NCBI GenBank assembly: GCA_938041725.1
Contig: CALISX010000095.1
Location: forward strand, 1 to 8,631
Direction of reading: 5' to 3'
DNA length: 8,631 bases
Source of the DNA: an uncultured Lachnoanaerobaculum sp.
Lineage (GTDB): Bacteria; Bacillota; Clostridia; Lachnospirales; Lachnospiraceae
Below are positions 1-6,560 of this stretch, one piece after another. Within the stretch, counting starts at the first letter, position 1. Every line of letters starts with the position of its first letter. The position numbers were made by a program, and so were the translations under genes. The notes under the pieces are model-generated. The model had not been told where the DNA came from. It did not search any database and saw only the letters and a list, made by a program, of their open reading frames with translations.

Positions 1-2045
1 TGGTAGCTGCGCATGATTGGCTCCAGACTTTTCGGGGGCCGAAACCCTTGTTTTTGTACAGTTTCAAAGCGCTCTATCAGTTTCAGAAAGCTTTCATCCC
101 GCCCTGCTGCCAGGGCCTCATGCTCCTGCATCATTTCATTTAAATACAGGCTCCGATACAATGGCACATCCAATGCCCCCTGCCGCAGGGTTTTCCCGCT
201 GATTTGCAAGGTATCCACCAACTCCTGAAAGCCCTCCAGATCCGCCTCCTCCATGTTCACAAAAGCCCCGCTTTTTAAGCGGTAATATTTTTTCTTTTGC
301 TTATAGGCGGATAAAATCTCCTCCAATTCCTCCCAGGGAATATCCCCGGAGGAAAGTTCCAAATGCAGCAGGTTTGATTTGAGGGAAACCCCCACAGAAG
401 GAGAAAACCTTCTAAAAACCCGCAGGGCCTGGAACTTCTCGCTGGCCATCACCGTCCCCAGCTCCAGAAGCTTCTCCACCCCCTCTGTTTTCAGGCGGTA
501 AATCTCCTCCTCATCAGCACTGGCCAAGGCTCCTGCCTGAGAGGTATCAGAAAGATACGCCTTCAGTCTTTCCACCGCATCCTCTTCCCCATCCCGGTCC
601 CGCTGGATGTCTCCCTGCTTTGACAAAATTCTATCCAGTATGGGGTCTACCCGGCCCTGGGGGTACCGGGCTTCCAGCTTCCCCACCGCCTGGTTGTTTT
701 CTATATCCAAAAAATATACAATGTCCGGGGCCTGGGGAAGGTATTCCTTTACCATGGGGGCATGGTCCTGAACCTCTGCCACTTTCTGAAGCTTTGGCAA
801 TACCCTGCGGTAAAAACCCGTCAAATGATTCCTGCCAATGACAGCGGTTTCCCTTCCATCCAAGGCCCGTTCCAGTCCTCCCGACACCCGGGCCACCTCC
901 CCTGTGCATTTGCAAAAGAGATTCTCCTGCACAAAATAGCCCTCCTCTCCGCTGAAAAGCATTCCGGGCCGGTGGGTTCTAACTTTCACCCCTGCAAATA
1001 CATTCCTGCGGTCATAAAAAGGATCAATGGTCACAGCCAGTTTTCCCTCTATCTCCCTGCATTCCCCATGGGAAAATCTTGCCTTGCTTCCCTCTATGTC
1101 CACCCGCAGACCAAAGTCCTTGTCCTTTAGAAGGCGGTAGGCTGCTGACAAAGCAAAGCCGGAAAGGGGGATGGAATTGGTGATCTTCTTGGGGCGGAAG
1201 CGGTAGCTCTCTCTCAAATGCTGCAGCATATCCTCCTCTGCCTCCAGGGCCTGGCGGATAAAGTCCAGCATCTCCTTTTCCTTTGCACCAAAGGAGGAAA
1301 ATCCCATACGAAGAACCACCCCTTTTCCAAAGGTTTGCTCATCTTCCCTCTCCAGCCCCTCCATAAATTCCCGAAGATTTTTGATCTGGTATAATTTATC
1401 CCTTCCCACCTGGAAGGACAGACGCATCTGCACCTTGCCTTCCTTCTGGATGTACTGAAGCTGGGGAAGCAGGGCGGCAGTTTCCACCCGTCCATGTTTC
1501 TTCTCCTCCAGCTCCCAAAGCATCTGAACCCCCGCCAGATCCGAGGCATCTCCCAGAGCATGGCTGTCCAAATAGGCCTTTAGCAAAAAGCCCCCTGCCA
1601 CCACATGTTCGCAGTTTTCATAATCTTCAAATCTGTAATAGCTGTTTTTATTGGAACATTCCGGGCACTCGCACCGGCTCCACAGCAGAGTATCCTGGTT
1701 TACGTCCAGCTCCACCCGGAAGGGGAAGGCAGCAATTCCCTGGAATCTCCCCGTCCAGCGGCAGGACAGAGAAGAAGTCCAGTCTCTGTAATACAGGGTT
1801 ACATCTTCCAGTACCAGTTTTTTACTGCGCAGAATTTCCCTGGCCTTTTTCCCCGTATCATAACGCATGCTTAACTGGGAAACAATGGTATCTGTATCAA
1901 AAAAGCGATATTCCTTCTGTTTTTCCGGCTTTAACCCGGGCTCTGCCGCTGATAAAATCTCCTGTTTCAGGGATTCCAGCTTTTCCTTTTCTTCCTTTAA
2001 GGCTCTGCCGGTTTTGACCCCGGGAATATCTCCTGGCCGTTTCAT
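1..2045 (-). CDS. SWIM zinc-finger SNF2-family helicase, N-terminal part (gene runs off the left edge)
   Basis: No stop is met before the window edge: 681 whole codons plus two bases are present. Residues 125-147 form a SWIM-type zinc site (C125-E-C127, C130, then C145-E-H147). The next roughly 500 residues look like the SNF2-associated region found in Firmicutes helicases of this type. The last residues (about 666-681: GFRPPKSLEPIMRSY) match the usual lead-in to the SNF2 ATPase core. That core (Walker A, DEAH box, helicase C lobe) would lie outside the window; family members usually exceed 1,000 residues. The start is the ATG at 2045, inside the end of the upstream protease gene: the start and its TGA stop share ATGA. 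An AGGAG lies 5 nt before it, so translation is probably coupled. Such proteins are presumed DNA-dependent ATPases that remodel nucleic acid-protein complexes; the cellular role of this bacterial group is not well defined. Family call is firm, function is inferred. Confidence 0.85.
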   Translation of the reverse strand, partial: MKRPGDIPGVKTGRALKEEKEKLESLKQEILSAAEPGLKPEKQKEYRFFDTDTIVSQLSMRYDTGKKAREILRSKKLVLEDVTLYYRDWTSSLSCRWTGRFQGIAAFPFRVELDVNQDTLLWSRCECPECSNKNSYYRFEDYENCEHVVAGGFLLKAYLDSHALGDASDLAGVQMLWELEEKKHGRVETAALLPQLQYIQKEGKVQMRLSFQVGRDKLYQIKNLREFMEGLEREDEQTFGKGVVLRMGFSSFGAKEKEMLDFIRQALEAEEDMLQHLRESYRFRPKKITNSIPLSGFALSAAYRLLKDKDFGLRVDIEGSKARFSHGECREIEGKLAVTIDPFYDRRNVFAGVKVRTHRPGMLFSGEEGYFVQENLFCKCTGEVARVSGGLERALDGRETAVIGRNHLTGFYRRVLPKLQKVAEVQDHAPMVKEYLPQAPDIVYFLDIENNQAVGKLEARYPQGRVDPILDRILSKQGDIQRDRDGEEDAVERLKAYLSDTSQAGALASADEEEIYRLKTEGVEKLLELGTVMASEKFQALRVFRRFSPSVGVSLKSNLLHLELSSGDIPWEELEEILSAYKQKKKYYRLKSGAFVNMEEADLEGFQELVDTLQISGKTLRQGALDVPLYRSLYLNEMMQEHEALAAGRDESFLKLIERFETVQKQGFRPPKSLEPIMRSY

Positions 2046-3328
2046 GGATTCTCCTGCCAGCTTTTCAGTTCAGAAATGGCAGCCTGAAGCTGGCTGTCTC
2101 CATCTGTCCCAACGGCAGCCCCCTCCTTCATCTCCACTTCCTCATCCGGCTCCACGCCTACGCCGTGGAGATCATAGCCTGAGGGAGGATAGTAATGCAT
2201 GGTGGTAATCTTAATGGCAGTTTCATCTCCCAGAGGAATCACCGACTGGACAATCCCCTTTCCAAAGGTTTTGGTGCCCAGCACCTTTCCCCAATGGAAA
2301 TCCTTAAAGGCTGCGGTAAATACCTCCGAGGCACTGGCGGAATCGCCGTTCACCAGCACCACCATGGGAATCTTCAGCTGATGCTCCTCATCAGAATAAT
2401 ACTTGTCTCCATTGCCGTCCTTATCCGCCGTGTACACCACCAGTCCCTCCGGCAGAATGTAGTCCAGCATATCCACTACCTGGTCCAAAAGCCCCCCGGG
2501 ATTGCCCCGCAGGTCAATGATCAATTTGTTCATGCCCTGACGCTGCAAATCTTCAATGCCCTTTTGAAACTGCGCTGCAGTCACCCCGTCAAACTGGGAT
2601 ACCGCCAGATAGCCGATGCCCTCTCCGATAAACTTGGTTTCCACCGTAGGCACCTCAATATTTCTCCGGGTAATGTTTAACTCCACTTCCTTATGGTCTT
2701 CACCCCGAAGCACCGTAATATTCACCGCTGTGCCGTCCAGCCCCCGGATCTTGGTCTTTACCACCACATCCATATCCTCTCCGGAGATATCCTCTCCGTC
2801 AATTTTATAGATAATATCTCCCTGCTGCATCCCTGCCTGAGCCGCCGGGCTGCCTGCAAAAACCTTTACAATGGTAATGATTTTGGTGGTGGGATTCTGG
2901 TTGACCACTGCCCCGATACCGGAATACTGTCCGTCGGTTTCCTCATTGAGGGCCTTATATTCCTCCTTGGTGTAATAGGTGGTATAGGGATCCCCCAATC
3001 CGTTCATCATCCCGGCATAGATCCCCTCCTCCACCTTCTCCATGTCCTCATCAAACAGAAAGTATTGGGAAACCAGCTCCTGCATCATCCCTGCTTTATT
3101 TTCTATACGGTCAAAATCCAGTTCCCCGGAGTTATCCACCCTGGTGGCGGGATTGGTGTTTTTGCTGCCTCTATAGGCCACCCGCAGCCGCCCTGTTCCC
3201 ATCCCTGCACTGACCGTAATGGCGCAAACAGACAGGGTAACCAGCACCCCGGTTAAAAATCCCGGGAAAAATCTGCTGTTATTCGGCTGCGGCACCGAGT
3301 TTAAGAAGTCATCCTCATAATGTTTCAT
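2042..3328 (-). CDS. S41-family carboxyl-terminal processing protease (CtpA/CtpB type), membrane-anchored
   Basis: This is a 428-residue serine protease. Residues about 22-42 form one hydrophobic segment (PGFLTGVLVTLSVCAITVSA), an N-terminal anchor or uncleaved signal, so the catalytic part should face outside. A PDZ domain lies at about 133-209 (GIGAVV, then SPAAQAGMQQGDII), and the S41 core at about 230-395. By comparison with E. coli Prc/Tsp and B. subtilis CtpB, the catalytic Ser is the middle serine of SASASE (S332), the Lys is in TFGKG (K357) and the Gln follows four residues later (Q361); the conserved Asp is D343. RGNPGG, typical of the family, is present. I chose the ATG at 3328 because TGGAG sits 6 nt before it; the in-frame TTG at 3340 and ATG at 3334 lie on top of that ribosome site. 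These enzymes trim or degrade envelope and secreted proteins; the substrate here is unknown. The gene overlaps the helicase gene by 4 bp. Confidence 0.95.
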   Translation of the reverse strand: MKHYEDDFLNSVPQPNNSRFFPGFLTGVLVTLSVCAITVSAGMGTGRLRVAYRGSKNTNPATRVDNSGELDFDRIENKAGMMQELVSQYFLFDEDMEKVEEGIYAGMMNGLGDPYTTYYTKEEYKALNEETDGQYSGIGAVVNQNPTTKIITIVKVFAGSPAAQAGMQQGDIIYKIDGEDISGEDMDVVVKTKIRGLDGTAVNITVLRGEDHKEVELNITRRNIEVPTVETKFIGEGIGYLAVSQFDGVTAAQFQKGIEDLQRQGMNKLIIDLRGNPGGLLDQVVDMLDYILPEGLVVYTADKDGNGDKYYSDEEHQLKIPMVVLVNGDSASASEVFTAAFKDFHWGKVLGTKTFGKGIVQSVIPLGDETAIKITTMHYYPPSGYDLHGVGVEPDEEVEMKEGAAVGTDGDSQLQAAISELKSWQENP

Positions 3329-3349
3329 ATTCATCTCCAAATATCATAG

Positions 3350-3383
3350 TAGCCATACACGGAGCCTCCTCCATGTATGGCTA
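3350..3383 (-). promoter_or_regulatory. Strong hairpin just upstream of the S41 protease ribosome binding site
   Basis: In minus-strand RNA the segment folds into a 15-bp stem (TAGCCATACATGGAG against CTCCGTGTATGGCTA, one U-G pair) closed by a GAGG tetraloop. No T-run follows, so it is not a standard intrinsic terminator. It sits 37 nt after the stop of the regulator gene and 11 nt before the protease Shine-Dalgarno. The loop side contains GGAGGAGG, itself ribosome-site-like but locked in the stem. Possible roles: an RNA processing or stability element between regulator and protease, a transcription pause, or a small palindromic repeat. The fold is directly visible; the role is inferred. Confidence 0.7.
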
Positions 3384-3420
3384 TCGTCACGGCTGCTTGC
3401 CAAAATACAATGTCCCCTGA

Positions 3421-4509
3421 TTAATATCCCTGCTTCTCCATGTACTTCATGTACTTCACCACCATCAAAGCAATGCGGAAGGTAATGGCCTGCTCAAAAA
3501 CCCTAAGATCCAGTCCGGTGGTCTTTTGCAGCTTATCCAGCCGGTATACTAATGTATTCCTGTGGATGTAGAGCTGACGGGAGGTTTCGGAAACATTCAG
3601 GCTGTTCTCAAAGAACTTATTAATAGTGGTTAAAGTTTCCTCATCCAAATCGTCCGGACTCTTCCCCTCAAAGATCTCTTTGATAAACATCTTGCAAAGG
3701 GGAATGGGCAGCTGGTAAATCAAGCGGCCAATTCCAAGCCTGGCATAGGCCACCACATTCTCCGAGCTGTAAAAGATCTTGCCCACATCCAAGGCCATCT
3801 TGGCCTCCTTATAGGAACGGGAAACCTCCTTGATCTCCTGCACAATGGTGCCATAGGCCACATTCACATTTAAGATGCCGGTGGAATTGAGCTCCTCAAT
3901 GACAGAACGGGCAATCCTGTCCAGATCATCATAGGCACTGCCCTCCCGAACCTCCTTCACCAAAATAATATCCTTCTCATCCACTGCAGTAACAAAGTCC
4001 TTGCTCTTGTTGGCAAACAAGGCCCGTACTGCCTCCAGAGAGGAGATATCCCGCTCATTCTTGGTTTCAATGATGTAAACCACCCGGCGCACATTGGTCT
4101 CAATATGGAGCTTCTTGGCACGATTATAGATATCCACCAATAATAAATTGTCTAAGAGAAGATTCTTGATAAAGTTGTCCTTGTCGAATCTTTCCTTATA
4201 GGCCACCAAAAGGTTCTCCACCTGAAAAGCAGCCAGCTTGCCGATCATATAGGTATCTTCAGAGCTTCCCTGGGCCAAAAGCACATATTCCAACTGATGC
4301 TCATCGAAAATCTTAAAAAACTGGAATCCGCCAATCACCTGGGAATCCGCCGGAGAGTTGGCGAATGAAGCAATCTGGCTGTCATACTGCTCTGCCTCCA
4401 CAAAAGTAGTCGCAAGCACTTTCCCCTCTACATCACAGATGCACAGTTCGGTTCTGGAAATGCTCTTCAACCCTTCTATGGTACTTTGAAGGATTTGGTT
4501 TGAGATCAT
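3421..4509 (-). CDS. CdaR/PucR-family helix-turn-helix transcriptional regulator
   Basis: A 362-residue cytoplasmic regulator. The N-terminal part (about 1-125) begins MISNQILQSTIEGLKSISRT and looks like a ligand-sensing domain of the sugar-diacid-recognition kind. The middle (about 140-260) resembles the GGDEF-like fold of CdaR proteins. The C-terminal 60-70 residues are the PucR-type DNA-binding domain: FFENSLNVSETSRQLYIHRN followed by TLVYRLDKLQ (about 298-328), the most diagnostic stretch of the family. An upstream in-frame start at 4602 would add 31 Cys/Arg-rich residues without a ribosome site. I prefer the ATG at 4509, which has AAGGAG 7 nt before it. Relatives control diacid, purine or amino-acid catabolism, but no catabolic gene is adjacent, so the ligand and targets are unknown. 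The repeats and dyads in its upstream region suggest self-regulation. It is probably co-transcribed with the protease and helicase genes downstream. Confidence 0.9.
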   Translation of the reverse strand: MISNQILQSTIEGLKSISRTELCICDVEGKVLATTFVEAEQYDSQIASFANSPADSQVIGGFQFFKIFDEHQLEYVLLAQGSSEDTYMIGKLAAFQVENLLVAYKERFDKDNFIKNLLLDNLLLVDIYNRAKKLHIETNVRRVVYIIETKNERDISSLEAVRALFANKSKDFVTAVDEKDIILVKEVREGSAYDDLDRIARSVIEELNSTGILNVNVAYGTIVQEIKEVSRSYKEAKMALDVGKIFYSSENVVAYARLGIGRLIYQLPIPLCKMFIKEIFEGKSPDDLDEETLTTINKFFENSLNVSETSRQLYIHRNTLVYRLDKLQKTTGLDLRVFEQAITFRIALMVVKYMKYMEKQGY

Positions 4510-4524
4510 GTATTTTCTCCTTTT

Positions 4525-4534
4525 ACAATGTTTA
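4525..4534. repeat. Copy 1 of the 10-mer ACAATGTTTA, next to the ribosome site
   Basis: The first of three exact copies of ACAATGTTTA in the 330-bp gap upstream of the CdaR-like gene. This copy abuts the ribosome site of that gene. It has no second arm, so it would be a half-site if the motif is a protein-binding site. Confidence 0.5.
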
Positions 4535-4596
4535 TGCCTAAGCCACCCCCTGCGGCATAAGGTCCTGATCAACCTCCATGCCGGACAACCCCGGCA
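4532..4596 (-). promoter_or_regulatory. Two hairpins in the leader of the CdaR-like gene
   Basis: In the minus-strand transcript the first hairpin pairs TGCCGG with CCGGCA (4579-4596, 6 bp, 6-nt loop). The second pairs TTATGCC with GGCATAA (4532-4560, 7 bp, 15-nt G-rich loop). The second ends 10 nt before the AAGGAG ribosome site. No T-run follows either stem, so neither is a terminator. They make the roughly 120-nt leader structured; a regulatory role is inferred only. Confidence 0.45.
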
Positions 4597-4600
4597 CTGC

Positions 4601-4616
4601 ACAATGTTTACATTGT
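4601..4616. promoter_or_regulatory. Dyad ACAATG-TTTA-CATTGT, candidate operator (copy 2)
   Basis: A perfect inverted repeat with 6-bp arms and a 4-bp centre. It contains the second copy of ACAATGTTTA and lies roughly 17-32 nt after the predicted transcription start of the CdaR-like gene. A protein bound here could block elongation or initiation. Autoregulation by the CdaR-like protein is the simplest guess, since its gene directly follows, but other regulators are possible. Confidence 0.55.
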
Positions 4617-4632
4617 TAATATCAACAACTTT

Positions 4633-4668
4633 TATTCTTATAATAAGGCATTATCACATGTAAATCAA
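4633..4668 (-). promoter_or_regulatory. Sigma-A-type promoter for the CdaR-like gene
   Basis: Minus-strand TTGATT (4668-4663) and TATTAT (4645-4640) are separated by exactly 17 bp; each differs modestly from consensus. The predicted start is near 4633, giving a leader of about 120 nt. This is the best promoter match in the gap. The stretch from here to the end of dapF (4669-4839) holds one dyad, one 10-mer copy and a purine-rich tract, but no gene and no convincing dapF terminator, so some read-through from dapF is possible. Confidence 0.55.
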
Positions 4669-4683
4669 GGGGGAATACAAAGA

Positions 4684-4698
4684 AAATTGCGCCAATTT
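4684..4698. promoter_or_regulatory. Dyad AAATTG-CGC-CAATTT upstream of the -35 box
   Basis: A perfect 6-bp inverted repeat with a 3-bp centre lies about 16 bp upstream of the -35 hexamer. That is a typical place for an activator or an upstream repressor site. It differs in sequence from the ACAATG dyad, so a second regulator may act here. No protein can be assigned. Confidence 0.45.
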
Positions 4699-4750
4699 AT
4701 ATACTTTTTCTTTTTGCTGCTCTTATTCAAAGAGATTAAGGAAAATATCA

Positions 4751-4760
4751 ACAATGTTTA
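4751..4760. repeat. Copy 3 of the 10-mer ACAATGTTTA, distal to the promoter
   Basis: The third exact copy, about 120 bp upstream of the predicted transcription start. The surrounding AATATCAACAA (4744-4754) also recurs at 4618-4628 next to copy 2, so the shared block is larger than the 10-mer. The spacing would allow DNA looping between distal and proximal sites. Confidence 0.5.
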
Positions 4761-4839
4761 AAAAACATCCCCCTCCGAACCCCCTCCATCCTCTCCATTC
4801 TGCACTAGGCAACCTTACCAAACCCCAAAAGGCACTGAT

Positions 4840-5652
4840 TTACAGAGTCTCTAAATCAATCTCTCCTGTAAATACGGTCACTGCCGGGCCTCTCATATAA
4901 ATCCGCCCTTCCTGTAAGAAGATCTGCAGTTCTCCTCCCAACAGCTCCATGGTGACCCTCTCTCTGCAAAGCCCCTTTTTCATGGTGGCATAAAACGCTG
5001 CACAGGCACCGGTACCGCAGGCCAGCGTCTCTCCGCTGCCCCGCTCCCATACCCGCATCTGCAGACGTTCCGGACTGATGATATATACAAACTCGGAATT
5101 CACCTGATCGGGAAAGCGCAGATGGTTTTCATACAGAGGGCCCCATTTTTCCAAATCCAGGGCCTGCAATGCCTTTTCGGAGCTCACATAGTATACTGCA
5201 TGGGGATTCCCTATATCAACGCCGATAAACTCCTCCTGCCTTTCTCCGATTGCGATTTTTTCAGGAACCTCCGAGGTGATCCGCGCCTCTCCCATGTCTG
5301 CTGTCACAAAGTCCACATGGCCATCGGTAACCTCCAGCTTTACATGGCGGTTTCCGGCAAGAGTCTCTATTTCAAATTCCTCCTGGGCTGCATACCCATG
5401 TTCATAGGCAAATTTTGCCACGCAGCGCAGGCCGTTCCCGCACATTTTTCCCCGGGACCCATCTCCATTGTACATATCCATTCTTACCTGGGCCACATTA
5501 GAAGGGCAAACCAAAATCAGTCCGTCAGAGCCTATCCCGAAATGGCGGTCACTGACCAGCCGGGCGGTTTTTTCAGGATCCGCCACCGTTTCCTGAAAGC
5601 AATCCACATAGACATAGTCATTTCCGATTCCCTGCATTTTTGTAAACTTCAT
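4840..5652 (-). CDS. dapF: Diaminopimelate epimerase
   Basis: A 270-residue cytoplasmic enzyme that converts LL- to meso-diaminopimelate, the last epimerisation before lysine and the cross-linking residue of many peptidoglycans. It works without a cofactor through two cysteines. Both are visible: C71 in KMCGNGLRC and C212 in ETLACGTGAC. The substrate-binding motifs GIGNDYVYVD (8-17), YNGDGSRGKMCGNG (61-74) and WERGSGE (202-208) are intact, and the length is normal for the family. The start at 5652 has GAGGAG 5-6 nt before it. It lies 62 bp after the CarD-family gene on the same strand, with no terminator between, so the two are probably co-transcribed. No other lysine-pathway gene is adjacent here. 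Confidence 0.97.
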   Translation of the reverse strand: MKFTKMQGIGNDYVYVDCFQETVADPEKTARLVSDRHFGIGSDGLILVCPSNVAQVRMDMYNGDGSRGKMCGNGLRCVAKFAYEHGYAAQEEFEIETLAGNRHVKLEVTDGHVDFVTADMGEARITSEVPEKIAIGERQEEFIGVDIGNPHAVYYVSSEKALQALDLEKWGPLYENHLRFPDQVNSEFVYIISPERLQMRVWERGSGETLACGTGACAAFYATMKKGLCRERVTMELLGGELQIFLQEGRIYMRGPAVTVFTGEIDLETL

Positions 5653-5714
5653 TTTCTCTCCTCATAATACAAACCAAGGACTTTTGCTGTTATCCTCAGG
5701 GGTTCCCCATACCG

Positions 5715-6239
5715 TTATACCAGCAGGAACTCCTTATCCTTCACATAGTCTCCTATGAAATCCCCTACCTGCTCCACCGGGATTTCCAGGGCAATGCTAA
5801 GCTCTTCACTGATCAATTTTTTTAGATTTTTGTAATACTTATCGTCCACCTGACTCACTACCCGTCCATCCGCCACACATTCCCTCCTTCTTTTCAAAAT
5901 GCTCCTTTGCAGCTTCATCAAATCATAACAGGTGGTATTTTTCATGGCTTTTCGGTACTTGTCCTCCAGCTCCGCTGATTTTTTGGCCTGGATGGTGTCC
6001 ACCTCTTCCTGGGCAATCCGTCCCAGATAGCTCATGGCCATTTCTTTGGTCATAACCGGGCGCAGAAATACTTTGTCGGAATCCACCGGGGTATAAATCA
6101 CGGTATTTTTCCCGAAAACGGGACGAATCATGTAACATAGATGTCTTTTCTCTCCAGTCATAAATTCAGGAACACAGATGTCTGTTATTTTGCATACTCC
6201 GGTGCTTTCATGAACAATCAAGTCCCCGATGCTATACAT
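5715..6239 (-). CDS. CarD-family transcriptional regulator
   Basis: A 174-residue protein. Residues 1-63 form the CarD/TRCF RNA-polymerase-interaction domain (MYSIGDLIVHESTGVCKITD, then IYTPVDSDKVFLRPV). Residues about 65-174 are the helical C-terminal domain that in CarD/CdnL contacts DNA at the upstream edge of the transcription bubble. CarD proteins bind the polymerase beta subunit and shift open-complex stability at many promoters. Unlike Mycobacterium CarD, whose C-terminal domain wedges a tryptophan into the DNA, this protein has no tryptophan at all. It may therefore be a paralogue with altered activity. The start at 6239 has TGGAGG 5 nt before it. The gene has its own promoter (6309-6344) and is followed by dapF. 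Family call is firm; targets are unknown. Confidence 0.9.
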   Translation of the reverse strand: MYSIGDLIVHESTGVCKITDICVPEFMTGEKRHLCYMIRPVFGKNTVIYTPVDSDKVFLRPVMTKEMAMSYLGRIAQEEVDTIQAKKSAELEDKYRKAMKNTTCYDLMKLQRSILKRRRECVADGRVVSQVDDKYYKNLKKLISEELSIALEIPVEQVGDFIGDYVKDKEFLLV

Positions 6240-6269
6240 TCACACCTCCATATACAGGTACAGTTCAAT

Positions 6270-6304
6270 GGGCTGCGTATTTCCCGGGGCAGCCCTGGAA
6301 ATAC
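6270..6304 (-). promoter_or_regulatory. Structured leader with two competing hairpins upstream of the CarD-family gene
   Basis: In minus-strand RNA, GTATTTCC (6304-6297) pairs perfectly with GGAAATAC (6284-6277). Inside, GGG pairs with CCC around a CTGC loop, giving an 11-bp hairpin with one A-G mismatch. Alternatively GGGCTGC (6295-6289) can pair with GCAGCCC (6276-6270) just after the first stem. The two folds share bases and exclude each other. The element starts about 5 nt after the predicted transcription start. No T-run follows, so this is not a classical attenuator; control of translation or mRNA stability would fit. Pairing is seen, function is inferred. Confidence 0.5.
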
Positions 6305-6308
6305 AAAC

Positions 6309-6344
6309 TTTCTTCATTATAACATAGATTGTTATAAAAGTCCC
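6309..6344 (-). promoter_or_regulatory. Extended -10 promoter for the CarD-family gene and dapF
   Basis: A perfect TATAAT (6321-6316) preceded by TGT gives an extended -10 element. At 17 bp spacing the -35 position reads GGGACT, a weak match, as is common when the extended -10 is present. The predicted start is near 6309, leaving a leader of about 70 nt before the ATG at 6239. Confidence 0.7.
6317..6337. promoter_or_regulatory. Dyad over the -10 box, candidate operator
   Basis: Perfect 8-bp arms, TTATAACA and TGTTATAA, flank a 5-bp centre (TAGAT on the plus strand). One arm covers five of the six bases of the -10 element; the dyad then fills most of the spacer toward -35. A protein bound here would directly compete with RNA polymerase, so a repressor is the natural reading. 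No candidate repressor can be named; self-control by the encoded CarD-like protein is unlikely because CarD does not read specific dyads. Confidence 0.6.
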
Positions 6345-6377
6345 GGGCCTGGAAAACTCCTGCTGCACCATACTGCC

Positions 6378-6424
6378 ATAAAATCACAAAAGCGGAGGCA
6401 CGGCTTCCTCAGCCATACCTCCGC
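6378..6424 (-). terminator. Intrinsic terminator after the DUF6273-like gene
   Basis: In minus-strand RNA GCGGAGGTATGGCT pairs with AGCCGTGCCTCCGC (14 bp with two U-G pairs, 5-nt loop), followed by TTTTGTGATTTTAT. It ends the transcript from the right and separates it from the carD promoter. It begins 8 nt after the TAG at 6434-6432, which is the end of the open frame that continues past the annotated stop at 6563-6561. Confidence 0.88.
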
Positions 6425-6431
6425 CGCGCCT

Positions 6432-6560
6432 CTAAAGGCTGGCAGCTATATAGATCGTGGTACCGGGTGTACCAGGCATTGGAAATGCTGGGTTCTTATA
6501 CCCGCCCTCCAAGTCATAGGCTGCATCTGCAGGGTCTCCAGGCTTTGGCGCTAAACCACT
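6432..6560 (-). other. In-frame open extension (42 codons) after the TAG stop of the DUF6273-like gene
   Basis: Directly after the TAG at 6563-6561 the same frame reads on for 42 sense codons, starting SGLAPKPGDPADAAYDLE and ending TTIYIAASL, then TAG. The second stop lies 8 nt before the terminator hairpin, a usual spacing for a true gene end, while the first lies about 137 nt before it. The extension looks protein-like. A CAG-to-TAG change or a sequencing error in an originally 467-residue protein would explain it. Without relatives to compare, it may also be chance: a 42-codon open stretch is not rare. Confidence 0.5.

Noticed and set aside
2693..3256. A 187-codon plus-strand open frame opposite the protease
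   Set aside because: It is antisense to the PDZ and core region of a clear S41 protease; no family features were found.
3384..3420. A possible promoter between the CdaR-like gene and the protease (TTGGCA-like -35)
   Set aside because: No acceptable -10 hexamer occurs at 16-18 bp, and the hairpin occupies the region; read-through from the regulator gene is simpler.
4510..4602. An N-terminal extension of the CdaR-like protein from the start at 4602
   Set aside because: The 31 extra residues are Cys/Arg-rich, contain leader hairpins and lack a ribosome site, while the ATG at 4509 has AAGGAG at 7 nt.
4741..4839. A possible dapF terminator (ATGTTT-TTT-AAACAT)
   Set aside because: The stem is six A/T-rich pairs with no T-run after it; it overlaps an ACAATGTTTA copy and fits better as part of the repeat block.
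5653..5714. A possible terminator in the carD-dapF spacer (GGGGAACCCC)
   Set aside because: The stem is only 4 bp with a 2-nt loop and no T-run, so it would not stop transcription.
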